From Asterochloris sp. CNOR1 (lineage: Eukaryota; Chlorophyta; Trebouxiophyceae; Trebouxiales; Trebouxiaceae): a DNA stretch of 64,000 bases. The DNA lies in assembly GCA_963969365.1 (NCBI GenBank), contig OZ017746.1, positions 1,798,001-1,862,000 of the forward strand. The letters run 5' to 3'. The position numbers and the translations under genes were made by a program. The notes under the pieces were generated by a model that did no database searches, was not told where the DNA came from, and worked only from the letters and a program-made list of their open reading frames with translations. This document shows positions 1-11,870 of this stretch, piece after piece; within the stretch, counting starts at the first letter, position 1; every line of letters begins with the position of its first letter.

Positions 1-3000
1 AAGCTGTTGTGAGCCTCCTGCAGACAGGGTAGCAACGGGCCCTCGGGCAGCAGGCTGGGGACAGCTACGCCTGTGCACACAGGGGCCTCTGCAGATTGGG
101 AGCAGCTGTCCAGCCAATTGCTTCTTGCAGGAGGTCAAAGCATCTCGTTATTGCAGCCAGCCCAGCGTCGAACAGCACTGCAGTGGCAGCGTCGAGAGAT
201 AGTACCAGGCGCCACTGCTACACAACAGAGGGCTTACTTGGCCTCAATGACGAGCGCCCCTGCCAGCTCCAGCTTGTGGAGGGTCACCTCTGCTGCCTCC
301 ACCACCAGGGCAGCATTGCGACTGATGTGCACATCCTGGGGCTCAGGCAGCCGATGCTGCAGCCAGAGTGAAGGGGTTCGTGTAGTAGAGAGGGGAGAGT
401 GAATGCAACAGGCCGCCGCAGCGCTGCAGCTGATGTGCATCTCCCAGGCCTCAGGCAGCCGGTGCTGCAGCCAGAGCGGGACCGGGGGGGAGCAGGAGAA
501 GGGCGGGCAGCTGACGCGACCTGTGCAGGGCAGGTCTGATGCAGGCCGCACAAGCTGTGGCTCAGGCAGGATAGTGCAGGGGGTTGACCATGCCTGCAGT
601 ACAGCCTGGTGGCCTTCTGCTGCTTGCAGGCGCAGTGCTCACCCTCAGGTCATCAAATGTCAGCGCAAAGAGGGGGGTCCAGCTGACTCGAGGGTACAGC
701 TCTACATCCAAGCCATTGAAGGTGGCATCCACTGGGCCATCCACGTCTGCACCCACCAGCTGCAGCGATCTGCAGTCACGGAACACTCTGAAGCAAGTGG
801 TCTCACACTTCAATAGAAGACCGTACCAGTAGACTTCAAAGCCCATCAGTGACCAGACGGTCAACTTGTTCTGTCACGCTAGACCATTTCAGCCATGTGT
901 CTTGCAGGCAGGCTCCATAGCTCAGAGCCCTTCCCAGCCGTGCTCAGATAGGGTGACCTGCCTGCGGTTGGTCTAGTAATCCAGCAGGACGCACAACTCG
1001 CACAGGAGTGTGGCAGCCTGACAGCTTGCCTGCAGTTAGTCTTATATATGTCCAGCTCCCCAGTCGTGGCGCTGTGGCTTGGGCCGCCCGCCTTGGCCTT
1101 GGCCAAGGCATCTGCTGGGGAATTTTTCACCGGCGAGTAGGTGCTCCACACCTGCGCAGGGGCAAGAGCGGAGGGCTCAGCGGGTGGCCGCAAGAGGCAC
1201 AGCACCAGGCACTGCAAACACACACTGCCACCAGCCTCAGCCCATCCGCATTGGGGAGCTGGCACTGTGCAAACATGAGACGACCACATCAAGTCGTACC
1301 TGAGTGTCACCTGTGAAGCCCATGACCCGACTCCAAGCTGTATCTCAGTGACTATGACGACTTGGGGGGTAATCATGAGCCCATGCTGGCAAAGCTGCCC
1401 AACATGGTTCTGCAGAAGCCGACAGCATGGGCAGGTCCTGCCCAGGCTTAGCTGCCTGACCCACCTGGTTGACGACAGTGAAGCCAATAGCAGCTGAGCT
1501 GCCCAGGGCCTTGGGGTAGTCCTGCATCATGCACTCCAGGCGCGTGCTGCTCTTGAAGGTCGTCTTGGAGGCGTCTTTGTACTTGGGATTGATAAACTCC
1601 GCGATTAGGCCCCGCGTGCGCGACAGGGAGGTGGCATAGGAGCTCATCTTGAGAATGAATTGGTTGATGTTGCCTGCAGTCATAGACAGCTCAGCTACGC
1701 TCAGCACAGGGCATACCTGTTCTCCTGGCGAGAATGACACTAAGTGATGGCCATGTGTGTAGCTTCAGCTAGCCTGGCTGGGCTGCAGATGCTGCCTTTA
1801 GGCACATGCAGGGTCAGCTGATTGAGAGCACAATCTTCCTGCATGCAGAGAGGATGAGAAGCTGTTGGTCTGTATGGCAGGCAGGCTCTCACCAGGGAAG
1901 GGGGACCACCCGCTGTCATCGTTGACGTCCCCTTCAGGGCTGACCGTGGCCCGCAGCAGGGGATCCAGCTGATTGTACTCCACATTGATGGTCATGCTGC
2001 TCCCGCTGCGCTCGCTGCGAAGGCGAGCGATGCCCCCAATTGCCTCCCCCGCCTTACGCGGCACGCACAGCGAGTTGACGTCATAGCCGTTTTTTGCACT
2101 GACGCCTGCATGTGAGCGAGGGGTGTGAGACATGTGATGCCAGCAAGCCTTGCAGGGCATTCACTTGGGCCACATCTGGTCCTTTTGCTGACGCCTGCGG
2201 CAGCATGGTTGGCAACACCTTCTGAGCAAAGTTGCAGGTCTTCCAGACAGGGCAGCATCCAGGTGCTGCAGGCAGCCACCACGCACACTCACCCAGCGCG
2301 GTGGGCAGCCCCCGGAAGACGAGGCCGTTGGTGTCCTGGAAGAAGCAGACCCACTGGATGCCGGCCTGCTTCCACTGGTCCACCAGGCCAGAGGAGTGCA
2401 GCAGGGCATGCACGTCCCCATGCCCATGGGGCTTGGTCTGCAGCGAGTAGGGGTCGCGCTCATCCAGGGCCAGGTGGGCATCATTGTCCATCAGGCAGGC
2501 CACCTGCAGGCCACTGCCACACGTGACACGTTGCAGACCTTTGAGGGCAGAATGGGGCTGTTCGTCAGCCTCATCTTCAGACGAGCAGCCCACCTGCAGC
2601 GCATGACGCCACAGGTGGTCCAGTGGTGGGAGACGTGCTAGACATTGAGGAGAGTGGGCAGGGTGCAACAAGCTGTGCCAGGCCAGGCATGCAGGTGGGC
2701 TCTGCCGCGCATCAGGCTGGCCACGTGCAAAACTCAGCTCAGGTGGGGACACTTGTGCAGAGCGACTCTGAATCTTGTACATTAGCCTCACTCCCTTGTT
2801 GCATTTGCTAGATTGTGAGGCAGCTGCAACGACCTGCACTGCTGCCCAAGGCATGCAGGTTAGCCTCATGGTCAATGCGGCAGGCAACTGCAGGAGGTAG
2901 AGCACAGGGATGAGTGGGCACCATGTGCCAGGTTGGGCATCTCAAAAGTGGCCCAACTCCTGGATAGGCATGCACATGCAGGTGCCAGGGGCTGCAAGTC

Positions 3001-4962
3001 GGCCCTCAGCTGCTGTGGACCAGATGTCAAGGACTGCATGACGTCCTGTGCACATGAAGCAGTGAAAGCGAGAGTTCAACCTGGACTGCAGCTGTGATGC
3101 AGCGGACATGCTTTGCCCCTGGCAGCCAGCTGTGTGGCAGCAAGCAGCATCTGCAGGTGCCACAAATGACACTGCCCAGCAGTGCAGCCAGCCTGTGCCC
3201 CGCAGTCTGCTCCTCACCTTCTCCTGCTTGAGAAGGTGCACCTGCTTGGGGGACAGGCCAAAAAAGGAGTGGCTCTCCAGCAGCTGCTGCGTGCGCTGGT
3301 GGGTGTCGTCACTGGTCATGATGACCAGGGGGAGGCGGTTGCTGCTGCCGCCCTCATGCGCCTTGTGCTGCAGCGCCAGGATGCTCTCTGCATAGACCTG
3401 CAGGGGCAGCGCCCAACTGTCGCAGGAACTTACCTTCAAGTGCCTTGTCCCTTGTTCAGGGCAGCTGCCTGTCAATGCTGCACGTGTGAGCAGTGACTTG
3501 CCGGGCCACAATGCTCTCTGCGCAGTCCTGCTGTGGCTGACAGTCAGCCAGCCATACTGGGTGGGCTGTGTTGCATCCCAGAGACGGTGACAACATGCCA
3601 GACAGGGTGTCTCGGGGAAATTTCGGATGAGGAGGTCAAGGGTCCTGCAGCCTGGGACCCTGCACCATCAAGAGTATGCAGTTCTTGGGCTGATGCAGCC
3701 AGGGCGTCAGCTAACCTGAAGGTAGCAGGCCCCACGAGCAGAATCTGCTGGGAGGGCCAGCTTGATGCCGCTGTACCCTAAACGCTCCCCGAGGCCCCCA
3801 GCCACCAGCACGAAGGCTGCCGACCCAGCAGCCTCCACACCTGCATGGCAAAGTCTTCTCAAGGCAGGCATTACACAAGCCATATATTTGTGGAAGCAGA
3901 GTGTTGGGCACACAAAGCTGCAACCCCCACAGTTACATGGCCGAGAGGTGCTGCCTGCTGGAGGCATGAGCAGTGGCAGGCATGCAACATGGGAAGGGAC
4001 GTGGACCCCTCCAAAAACTTGACTTCCTCTAGCTGCAGGCATGGCTGGGGCAAGCTGCTGTCTAAAGACAGTGGATCATGAAGCCTTTGCAGCACACCAA
4101 TGCGTTCGTAGTCAATGAACTGGGGGCTGCCGAAGTCCAGCTTCACGCCCTCCGGCACTTCTGGCACGTAGCCCTCATATGGATTTGAGCCTGCAGCAGC
4201 AGGTTGCAGGGTTGCCCAGCCGCGTGAGCCCAGCACATGACTGACAGATTGGGAAGACAGGCATGGCCAGGCCAACACGTGAGCCCTGCGAGCAAACTTG
4301 GTTCCCAATTGGTCTCTTGCTCCCCAGCTGGTTCATGTGCAAGATGCATGCCAGCAGCTGCAATGTAGCCACAGTCTCCACCAGCGGTGAGTGCATTGCA
4401 TGTTCGGGATCAATTTTTGGTGCATACTCAAGCTGTCCTGAAGCATGTAGCGGCACGTTCCTCACCACCTGTGGAGTCTCAAGCAGCTGGTGCAGGCACG
4501 CCGTGTGGCAACAGCTTGTGTGAAGGTGCTTACCGTCTTTGGCGGCCTGCAGCAGCTGACGAGCGTGGTGCAGATATGCTCTCAGGCCCCCAGCATACGT
4601 CTTGTCCAGGTGGGCCAGCTGCTCGATCAGGCGGCGCTTGTCATCGTCATGCTTGCCTGCAGGTGCCCACAGGCAGCAGCCTCAAGGAGGGGCACACTGG
4701 GCATTGCCATGGCCATGGGTGAAAAGGGGCCGCCAGGTGCATGGGCACCAGAGGCAGCAGCCTCACATGATTGGGGGCCATGTCCATTGCTGCATTTTGT
4801 GTGTTGGGATCAGAGGTGGCACGGAGTGCTGGAGGACTGATGAGGACATTGACAGGAGGACAAAGTCTGGCTTCCAGGTGTACCTGGCTTCGGCCACTTG
4901 GCAAACAGGTGTTCCTGCCCCGCCTCCAGCAGGTGCTGCACGAGAGGGACCTCCTGCAGCAT
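1..4962 (-). CDS. USP: UDP-sugar pyrophosphorylase (USP), 3' end beyond or unresolved at window edge
   Basis: Converts sugar-1-phosphates plus UTP to UDP-sugars in the cytosol. Reading leftward, exon 1 (4962-4884) carries the N-terminal signature [10 protein letters not shown], exon 2 (4656-4534) [12 protein letters not shown], then [15 protein letters not shown] near 4190-4100. The nucleotide-binding loop [20 protein letters not shown] lies near 3820-3760, [13 protein letters not shown] and FFQDTNGL near 2440-2320, [14 protein letters not shown] near 1990-1940, [17 protein letters not shown] near 1550-1510, YSPVKNSP and HSATTGE near 1140-1060, and [16 protein letters not shown] near 710-670. 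Exon phases checked at the first introns agree. The start is the first in-frame Met after a stop at 4986-4984. The last recognised exon ends near 236 at a GTAAGC donor; the final 50 or so residues expected for the family were not found in 1-230. USP is known from plants, algae and some protists. Family assignment is very secure. Confidence 0.93.
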
Positions 4963-5487
4963 GGTACCATGACGTTGCAGCGCCTACAGGGGCCTTACGC
5001 CAATTGCTGGACCCTTCTGATTGCGCAGGACAATGCGCAGGATGCCTACCCAGTCAAAGAGGATCCCTTCATTGCCCTTAAGAGGGGACCTCCTGTTGAC
5101 ACGCTGTGGAGGTGGACTGCCGGGGGGCTCCCTCAAGCCCGTCAGTCGCCATCTGCAGGCAGACCAGCCCAAAAGAGCACATCAATCCTCCACTTGTGTG
5201 TGCGGGATAGGATCAACCAATGATGTTGAGGCTGAGAGCCCATCTTACTTGTTCTTGTTCACCCAGACCGTGCCTACGAATACCGTGACGACTGCAGTGT
5301 GGCATTCAAATGGCTGAGTTGGGGCAGGGCAAAACTGATGTCCAAAGATGTGGGTATCGGACAGCTTACCTGCTGCAAGGTTCCAGTCATTTATCAGCAC
5401 CATTCTGGCTGCCAAATGTTGCCTGATCTTGAGGATACCCTACGTTCATGACTCATCAGCTATCTGACAGCTGCAGTCAGTCATTTC
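4963..5487. promoter_or_regulatory. Divergent intergenic region between USP and MATE gene
   Basis: 525 bases separate the two start codons, so both promoters and both 5' UTRs must lie here or just outside. Several reading frames are open but none matches a family or joins in phase to either gene. No convincing TATA box was seen. A further 5' exon of USP cannot be excluded, since part of the interval on the minus strand is open. Confidence 0.5.
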
Positions 5488-8400
5488 ATGGAGCAGGAAG
5501 CGGCAGGCTTTGGTGGTACGCAGGGCACGTCCAGCTCCGTAATGCACCCCGCAGGCAAGGAGCGCCTACTGGACGAGTCCATCCCTAGCAGCTCGGAACC
5601 CGAGGCTGGCACAGCACACTCGTCAGACCCGCCGTCTGGCTTTACACCTCAGCTGCTGCATTCGTTTAAGGCTGAGTCCACCAGGTAAACATGCACAGTG
5701 TACTTGGTATTGGCTACAGAGCAGCAGGCTCTCACTGCATTCTCGAGTGCAGGCAGTTGGAGCTGGCATGGCCGCTGAGCGTGGCAGAAGTGCTGCATCA
5801 TGCTGGCTCAATCGCTGTCACGGCAAGCCAGAGGACTGTAGCATTGTTGAGCTGCCAACCATCCCCTGTGATGCTGATGCCTTACTACCCTGCTGTTGCT
5901 GCTGCAGATTATGGTGGGTCGTCTGGGTGCAACAGACATTTCAGCTTATTTCCTTGCGCAGACACTGACATCAGCAACAGGTATGAGGGCTTACAGCTCT
6001 GCACCCCTTCATTTTTGCAAGCCTCTAAGACTGCTGATCTTTGCTGTAGGGTTGGCTGTCGTATTTGGCATTGGAAGTGGCCTTGACACATTTGCTGGCC
6101 AGGCTTTTGGGGCCAACAGGCATGCCCTGCTCGGCGTTGTGCTGCAGCGGGCAATACTGCTCTCGCTGCTGGCCTCTGTGCCATGCATTGCCCTTTGGGT
6201 GTTTGCTGGAGAACGGCTACTCAGGTTGTTAGGTGGGAGACTGGCTGTTCCTGATGCATTCCAGCTTTGCAGGTGTAGCTGCGCCTGACCTGTCTCATGC
6301 ATCTGGCATCCTCACTGGCAGCATCTTCCAGTGTGCAGCAGTCATAAGCAAGCTAGACCCTCAGGATGTCACGACAGCTGCTCCTTGCACTGCAGGGCAG
6401 CAGCCAGACCTTGCTCACATTGCAGCCCATTATGCCTCTGTCTGGTCCCCCTGCCTTCCACTCATGGCAGCTGCAGAGTGCTGCAGAAGGTACCTGATTG
6501 TCCAAGGCAAGCCACGCATGCCAGCCTATGCAGCAGAGTCCAGGCTGAGCATTCAGCGATGCAGCCAGAACCAGCTGGTCGAAGCTGCAGCCAACTGCAG
6601 CAGATATGTGGCCACTTCTGAGTTTGGCTGGCGCTCTGCTGCAGTCACCATTTCTACGTCAGCTTTAACAATTCCACCCCATCTCAGGTGTCGTCAAACC
6701 TGTGATGGTTGTTGGAGGGATCGTGAGCTTGGTGGCACCCCTTTGGTGCTACCTTTTCATCTATGCAGCAGGCTATGGCCTCATTGGGGGTGCCATGGCG
6801 TCCTGGGGCATCGCTGGCACCCACCTGCTGCTGACCTTGGCCTTTGTGGTTTCCCACCACTCAGGGCGCCACCCAGATGAACAGTGAGCCTGCCCGCCCT
6901 CCCAGCAAGCCTTGCTGCATGCGCGCACGGCAGGTCTTCAGCACGCCCATACAGCTGCGCCAAATGAGCCAGCCCTGTGCTGGGAAGTGAGACGTTGTGC
7001 TGCTCTGTACCTTTCCTGAGCAGCCTCTATGCTCTTGTGAGCACAGAAGCTCAGATGGCATGTTTCTTCTGTGCTGCTGCACTACAGACTGCTGCAATGG
7101 CAGAGGCTGCTGCTGCAGGGCCTGGACCGGGTGGAGCAGGGAGGCCTGGAAAGACACTGCTGCCTTCATGTCAGTGGCCTTGCCGTCCACAGCCATGACT
7201 GCGCTGCATTGGTGGAGCTATGAGCTGATCATCATCTTTGCAGGCAAGCAATGGGCAATCTTCTGAAAGCATGCAGCAGCAGCTGCTGATACGGCTCGTT
7301 TCTGTGTGTCATCAGCAGCTGTGAACCACAGCAGGCTTGTTTGTGCTGCTGAGTGGAGGGCATAACAGCCTCCGTTTCCAATCAACCTTCATCCAGCAAT
7401 GTGGGCCACGTGCCCCACCATGCTGCATTGTATCACTGCGCCAGTCGTGTGTCTGGTCAACAGGCCATGCTGATGCTGCTGGTGACAGGTATGTCCCGGT
7501 GTCCATGTAGCAAAGCATGGCTGATGCACCTCATGCGCTACAAAGAGGTGTGGCAATGCATGTGGCTACCCCACATTTAGCCTGTTGGGCCTGCTGATGC
7601 AGCTGGGAGGGCCTGGTGTGCAGGCATATCGCCCCACACCTGAGGACATACCACATTGCTGTGCAGGCATGCTGCCCAATGCGGAGGTGATGGTTGCTGC
7701 CACGGGGCTGGCCCTGCGCACCCACAGCTGGGGATTCCTGGGCGTGCATGGCGTTTCCAATGCCGTGGGCACGCGAGTCAGCAATGAGCTGGGAGCGGGA
7801 AACCATGGAGTGGCCACACTGGCTGTAAAGGTCAGCCAGGGCTCAGGTTAGGTTCATGCTGGCAGGCCTCCAGTCCACTGCTCCCAGGCTTTGCCTGTCC
7901 CTCCTCGTCCTGAACAGCTTTGCAGCTGGTAACAGCACAAGGCCGCGGTGACAATGTTGTGAGCTCTGCCCATGAAGCCTGAGGCTGTCAGTACATGCCT
8001 GTCAGCATTACTGCAGATTGTGCTGAGTGAGGCGGCAGCACTGTGCCTGGCCGCATGCAGCCTGGCATGCACAATAGGCCCAAGCCTGCCCTGCACTGCT
8101 GCAGGTGGCTCTTATAATGGGGTGTGCCATATCAGGGGTATTTGCAGTCGTCATCTGCTGTAGCCGCAATGTGTGGGCCAAGATGTTCACCAAGGATGCT
8201 GCTGTGGTTGCAGCTTTTGCTGGCATTGCCATTCCCCTGGGCCTTGCCCTCCTGGGTGAGTCTCCCCTGTGCAAATTAAAGCTCAGCAGATGCACTGCAC
8301 AACTGATCCCAGGCAAGGCAGCTGATGTGTGCACTGCTCTGCAGGCGACGGCATTGTCTCCGTGGTTTTTGGCGTGCTTCGAGGCTGCGGCAGGCAGCGG

Positions 8401-8760
8401 CTGGGAGCCATTGCTAATCTGACAATCATATGGGGGCTGGGCATGCCCCTGGCTGGCATCTTGACCTTCAAGCTGGGCATGGGCATCCTGGGGCTTTGGC
8501 TTGACCAGCTGGGCATCTCAGTGGCCATGGCAGTCGTCTTGCTTACCTGCCTGTCCAGGTTCAGCTGGCACGAGGAGGCAGAGAAAGCGCACGACAGGCT
8601 CCTGGTGGCCCATGGAAAGGCACTTCTCAAGGCTGCGGAGCCGCCAGCTGCAGCACCTGACAGCATCGCAGATAAGACCGGCGGGAAGCTGCCAGCTGGC
8701 AAGGCACAGCTGCCGCAGAGAGGCGGCAGCACCATAGGGACCAGCATTGCAGACGTCTGA
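5488..8760 (+). CDS. MATE family multidrug and toxin extrusion transporter (10 exons)
   Basis: A cation- or proton-coupled antiporter of the MATE superfamily with about twelve membrane segments. Exons with matching phases: 5488-5684, 5753-5822, 5908-5980, 6050-6232, 6396-6506, 6688-6883, 7119-7243, 7667-7830, 8105-8255, 8345-8760, giving 561 residues. Family motifs are clear: IMVGRLGATDISAYFLAQ in TM2, GSGLDTFAGQAFGA after TM3, ALHWWSYELIII in TM7, and AVGTRVSNELGAGN after TM8. The first 65 residues are a hydrophilic acidic/serine-rich cytosolic leader and the tail after TM12 is polar. Three of nine introns (donors at 5823, 6507, 7244) appear to be GC-AG with a GCAAGC donor; the second has no GT alternative that keeps phase. 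Plant relatives move flavonoids, citrate or hormones; substrate and membrane (plasma membrane or vacuole) cannot be told here. Confidence 0.93.
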
Positions 8761-8948
8761 CCATGCTGATCTGCCGGCACCCTCTGTGTCCCTGATGAGT
8801 ATGCCTGCCCACCCATAACTTAAGACAGCAATCAGAGTGATCCTGGGACTATGTCATCAATCCCTTGCTTCAGCTACTCACTGACCATAACTATCATATA
8901 TGCCAGATAACCTGACCATGCAGCTGCCTGCATAATGAATTTGCGCCA

Positions 8949-10104
8949 CTAGTTTGCACCAAGCATGCCCTGAACTCTGGACAGAATCGAGTCCTGGCTG
9001 GGATCGTATGGGTGCTCCTTACTGGGGATCTCCAAGACTGCTGGGATGGGCTGCAGTGCATCAAGGATGGTGTCAGGAACAGCATTACTGCCGCAGCCAG
9101 GGAGTGACAAGGCGGGAAACCCTGCTCACCTTGCTGTAGTTTTGCAGCATGTGCCGGATCATGTTGGCTATCTGCAGCAGGTTGAAGACAGCATCAGAGT
9201 CAGGCCTGCCAGCTGCCAGATGCAATGGCAGGGCGGTACCAGCTTCTGTGCATGAGCAACAGATGCAATGTGCAATGCGCTTGGAGATGTCACTTGGATG
9301 GTGGGTTTCAGCATAAGCGTGGGGTTCAGGATGCATCAGCCTGTGAGGATGGCCATGCACAGATGCTCCGCAGGTCAGGAAGAAGAACAGAATGCAGGTG
9401 CTGCATAGGCTGCTGCACAGGGCCTCATGCAGTCAAGCAACAGCAGGGCAGTGTCAGCCTTGAGCACCTCCCACAAGGCCATGCAAAGGGGCTCACATAT
9501 TGGCTGATCATGACGATGGCGATGTCCTCGCGGGTTGTGTACTCCTTGAAGGCATCCTCGATTGTTTTTATGGGGGTTTCTGCAGCCAGTGATGCAGCCA
9601 GGCTCAGGCTGCATGAGTCAAGCTGACTCCAGATGCAGCGTCCACAAGCTGGGGACTCTCATAAGCCAGGCTCTGGTTTTGCTGAAATCTGGCCAGGCTG
9701 GTTCCAGCTGTGCCAACACTGTTCTGCTGGTGCAGCCAGGCTCAGGTGCAGCTTCAAGGGCCAAAGCCCTCATTTGGTTGATGCTAGAGCACTGGGCTGT
9801 GGGGGAGGGGACTTCAGCGAGCTGAGTCACATGCTGTCACACTTACTCTCTGTGACAATCAGGAAGTTTGTTTTGCGCCTGAGGTCCACATTGCCCACGC
9901 CAGCCAGCAAGAAACCTGTCACGGTGTCCTGCAGGGCAGCAATTAACAGAGTTGTACGTTGCACAAGATTGCAGCCAGCTGTGTCCTGATGCATTTGGCA
10001 AGTGCTGCGGTCAGCAGCCTGCTGGCTGGTTCAGGCTGCAAGCTTGCCTCATCGCCAATTACTGCCAGCAGAGAGCCCTCCTGGCCATGGCCAGGGGCAC
10101 TCAT
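8949..10104 (-). CDS. VATF: V-type proton ATPase subunit F (5 exons)
   Basis: Central-stalk subunit of the vacuolar H+-ATPase V1 sector, coupling ATP hydrolysis to rotation. Exons 10104-10048, 9928-9847, 9579-9497, 9171-9130 and 9050-8949 join in phase to 121 residues, close to the usual 115-130. The family core is nearly intact: SLLAVIGDE then [48 protein letters not shown] and [19 protein letters not shown]. The start at 10104 gives a short leader before AVIGDE. Intron 1 uses a GC donor (minus-strand GCAAGC at 10047); the nearest GT donor would delete the conserved VIGDE. The gene ends tail-to-tail with the MATE gene 188 bases away and starts divergently from PIG-L. Confidence 0.96.
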
Positions 10105-10345
10105 TTTGAACTGCCTGGAGCACCTCTCGTTGTGACGCTGGGGAATGCCAGGCTCTTGAGCAAGTGCCCAGAGAACCCTTTGGTCCTGCTATTGCCTATG
10201 CAACTTTCTGATCAGGGACCAATCCTCGATCACTAGATGGCAGTCAGAGTCAGACGTCAATAGATAGAACCCCTCTAGCAGGCTAGCAAGTTTGACCTAG
10301 GGCTTTGTACTCGACCAGCCTGTGGGGATCTGAAGAGCAAGCCAC
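10105..10345. promoter_or_regulatory. Divergent promoter interval, V-ATPase F / PIG-L
   Basis: 241 bases lie between the two opposing start codons and must hold both core promoters and UTRs. No TATA-like or other defined element was recognised. The placement rests on the two gene starts only. Confidence 0.5.
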
Positions 10346-11591
10346 ATGGCATGCCGCCCCCAGAGAACATTGATAGTGACAGCGCACCCTGATGATGAGG
10401 CAATGTTCTTTGTACCCGCCATAATCGGCCTACAAAGATCAGGGCACGACCTCTTTGTGTTGTGCCTCTCCACAGGTAACGGCAGCGCTGGGAATAGTAC
10501 AGAGACAGTGCTGGCACCAAGGCTGTTCTGTGCGCCTGCAGGCAATGCTGAAGGGCTAGGGCCTGTTCGGCAGCAGGAGCTCACCAGAGCCTGTGGCATT
10601 CTGGGGGCAAGGCTGATGCTCAGGGCAAGGGCTCAAGTGGAGCTGTACCCTGCCTGCCCACCCACACTGGTGCCACCTGCAGGTTCCTGTGGACCATGTC
10701 GAATGCCTGGACCATAGCGAATTGCAGGTGAGGCAGGGCCACCAATCGCCAGGCAGGGTGTGTGATAGCTGGCAACGTGGCATCCTGGTCATGCAGGATG
10801 GCAGGCAGACCTGTTGGCCTGCTGAGACTGTGCAGGAGTTCATAGCGCAGGCTGCCTTCAAGCTGCATCCAGACTTGGTGGGCTCTGCATCTGCAAGCAG
10901 CCAGCTGTGATCGAGTGCCTTCTGCCTCCACCTGCACTGCAGCTGCCAGCAGCCAGATGAGCAGTCCAGGAGCTGCTGCAGGTTCTCACATTTGATGCTG
11001 GAGGAGTCTCTGGCCACCCAAATCACCGTGCATGTCACCAGGGTGCACGGTGAGCTTGATGTCTCAATGCTTGCAATGCTCTGTGCACGGCCTGCGTGAG
11101 GCTGATGCCTCAGTGATTGTAGTGCTGTGTGTGAAACTTTTACCTGACGTCTGCCACTGCAGGAGATGGCTGACTCAGCACCCAAAAAGCAAACTCATGT
11201 GCTTGGTGAGTCTCAGCCATGGCTGTCTGTCTCCTGCTGCCCATGCTCTTTGCCACACCGGCTACTTCGGCTTTGCAGGATACAGTTGGGCTGCTCCGCA
11301 AATTTGTGGGGCCGCTTGACACAGTCTCAGCCATCTGTCAGCATTTTCTTAACAGCAGCCAGAGCACCTTCTGCAGCTGGCAACCCTGGCTGGTGTGGCA
11401 GGCGATGGCTGCCCACCACTCTCAGTTCGTCTGGTGCGACGACTTCCTGCAGCCTTTGGCAGAGCAGCATGAATCCTGCAGCTTGCCCACTTCATGTCAG
11501 CTGCACCTGCTGCAGGTATCGCAGGCTGTTCATCGTGTTTTCAAGATACACTTTTGTGAACACCCTTTCCACATATCTTCCTGAGGCATAA
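10346..11591 (+). CDS. PIGL: N-acetylglucosaminyl-phosphatidylinositol de-N-acetylase (PIG-L), 8 exons
   Basis: Removes acetate from GlcNAc-PI in the second step of GPI-anchor synthesis at the ER. Exons 10346-10475, 10542-10606, 10683-10727, 10797-10877, 10982-11049, 11163-11205, 11279-11433 and 11516-11591 join in phase to 220 residues. The metal-binding AHPDDE motif is at residues 14-19. The second zinc motif region reads LTFDAGGVSGHPNHRA, and the C-terminal family block RRLFIVFSRYTFVNTL is present. Animal PIG-L starts with a membrane helix before AHPDDE; here the catalytic motif begins almost at the N terminus, so ER anchoring must occur another way or a 5' exon is missing. Intron 2 appears to use a GC donor at 10607. 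Identification is secure. Confidence 0.94.
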
Positions 11592-11870
11592 CCAGCACCA
11601 CGCCACGCACAATTGCCAGAGGAGGCAGGCGGGGCCTTGGAAGCAGCAGATGCGCGCACTCATGCCATCAGAGCAACCTGCCACTGTGTGGCAGCCGCTG
11701 TCAGGTCAGACAGATAGTAAACAAGGCACTTGCGGCGCTTGCAGCACTCAACACATTGGCAGCCCCCTGACTCGCTTGAGTCTTGCGCTTCAAATCATGA
11801 CGGCTTTTTTCGTCCCGTGTATCACTGTTGTAGGCAGGTATGCAGGCTGGACACATGCACTCGTGGCCCT

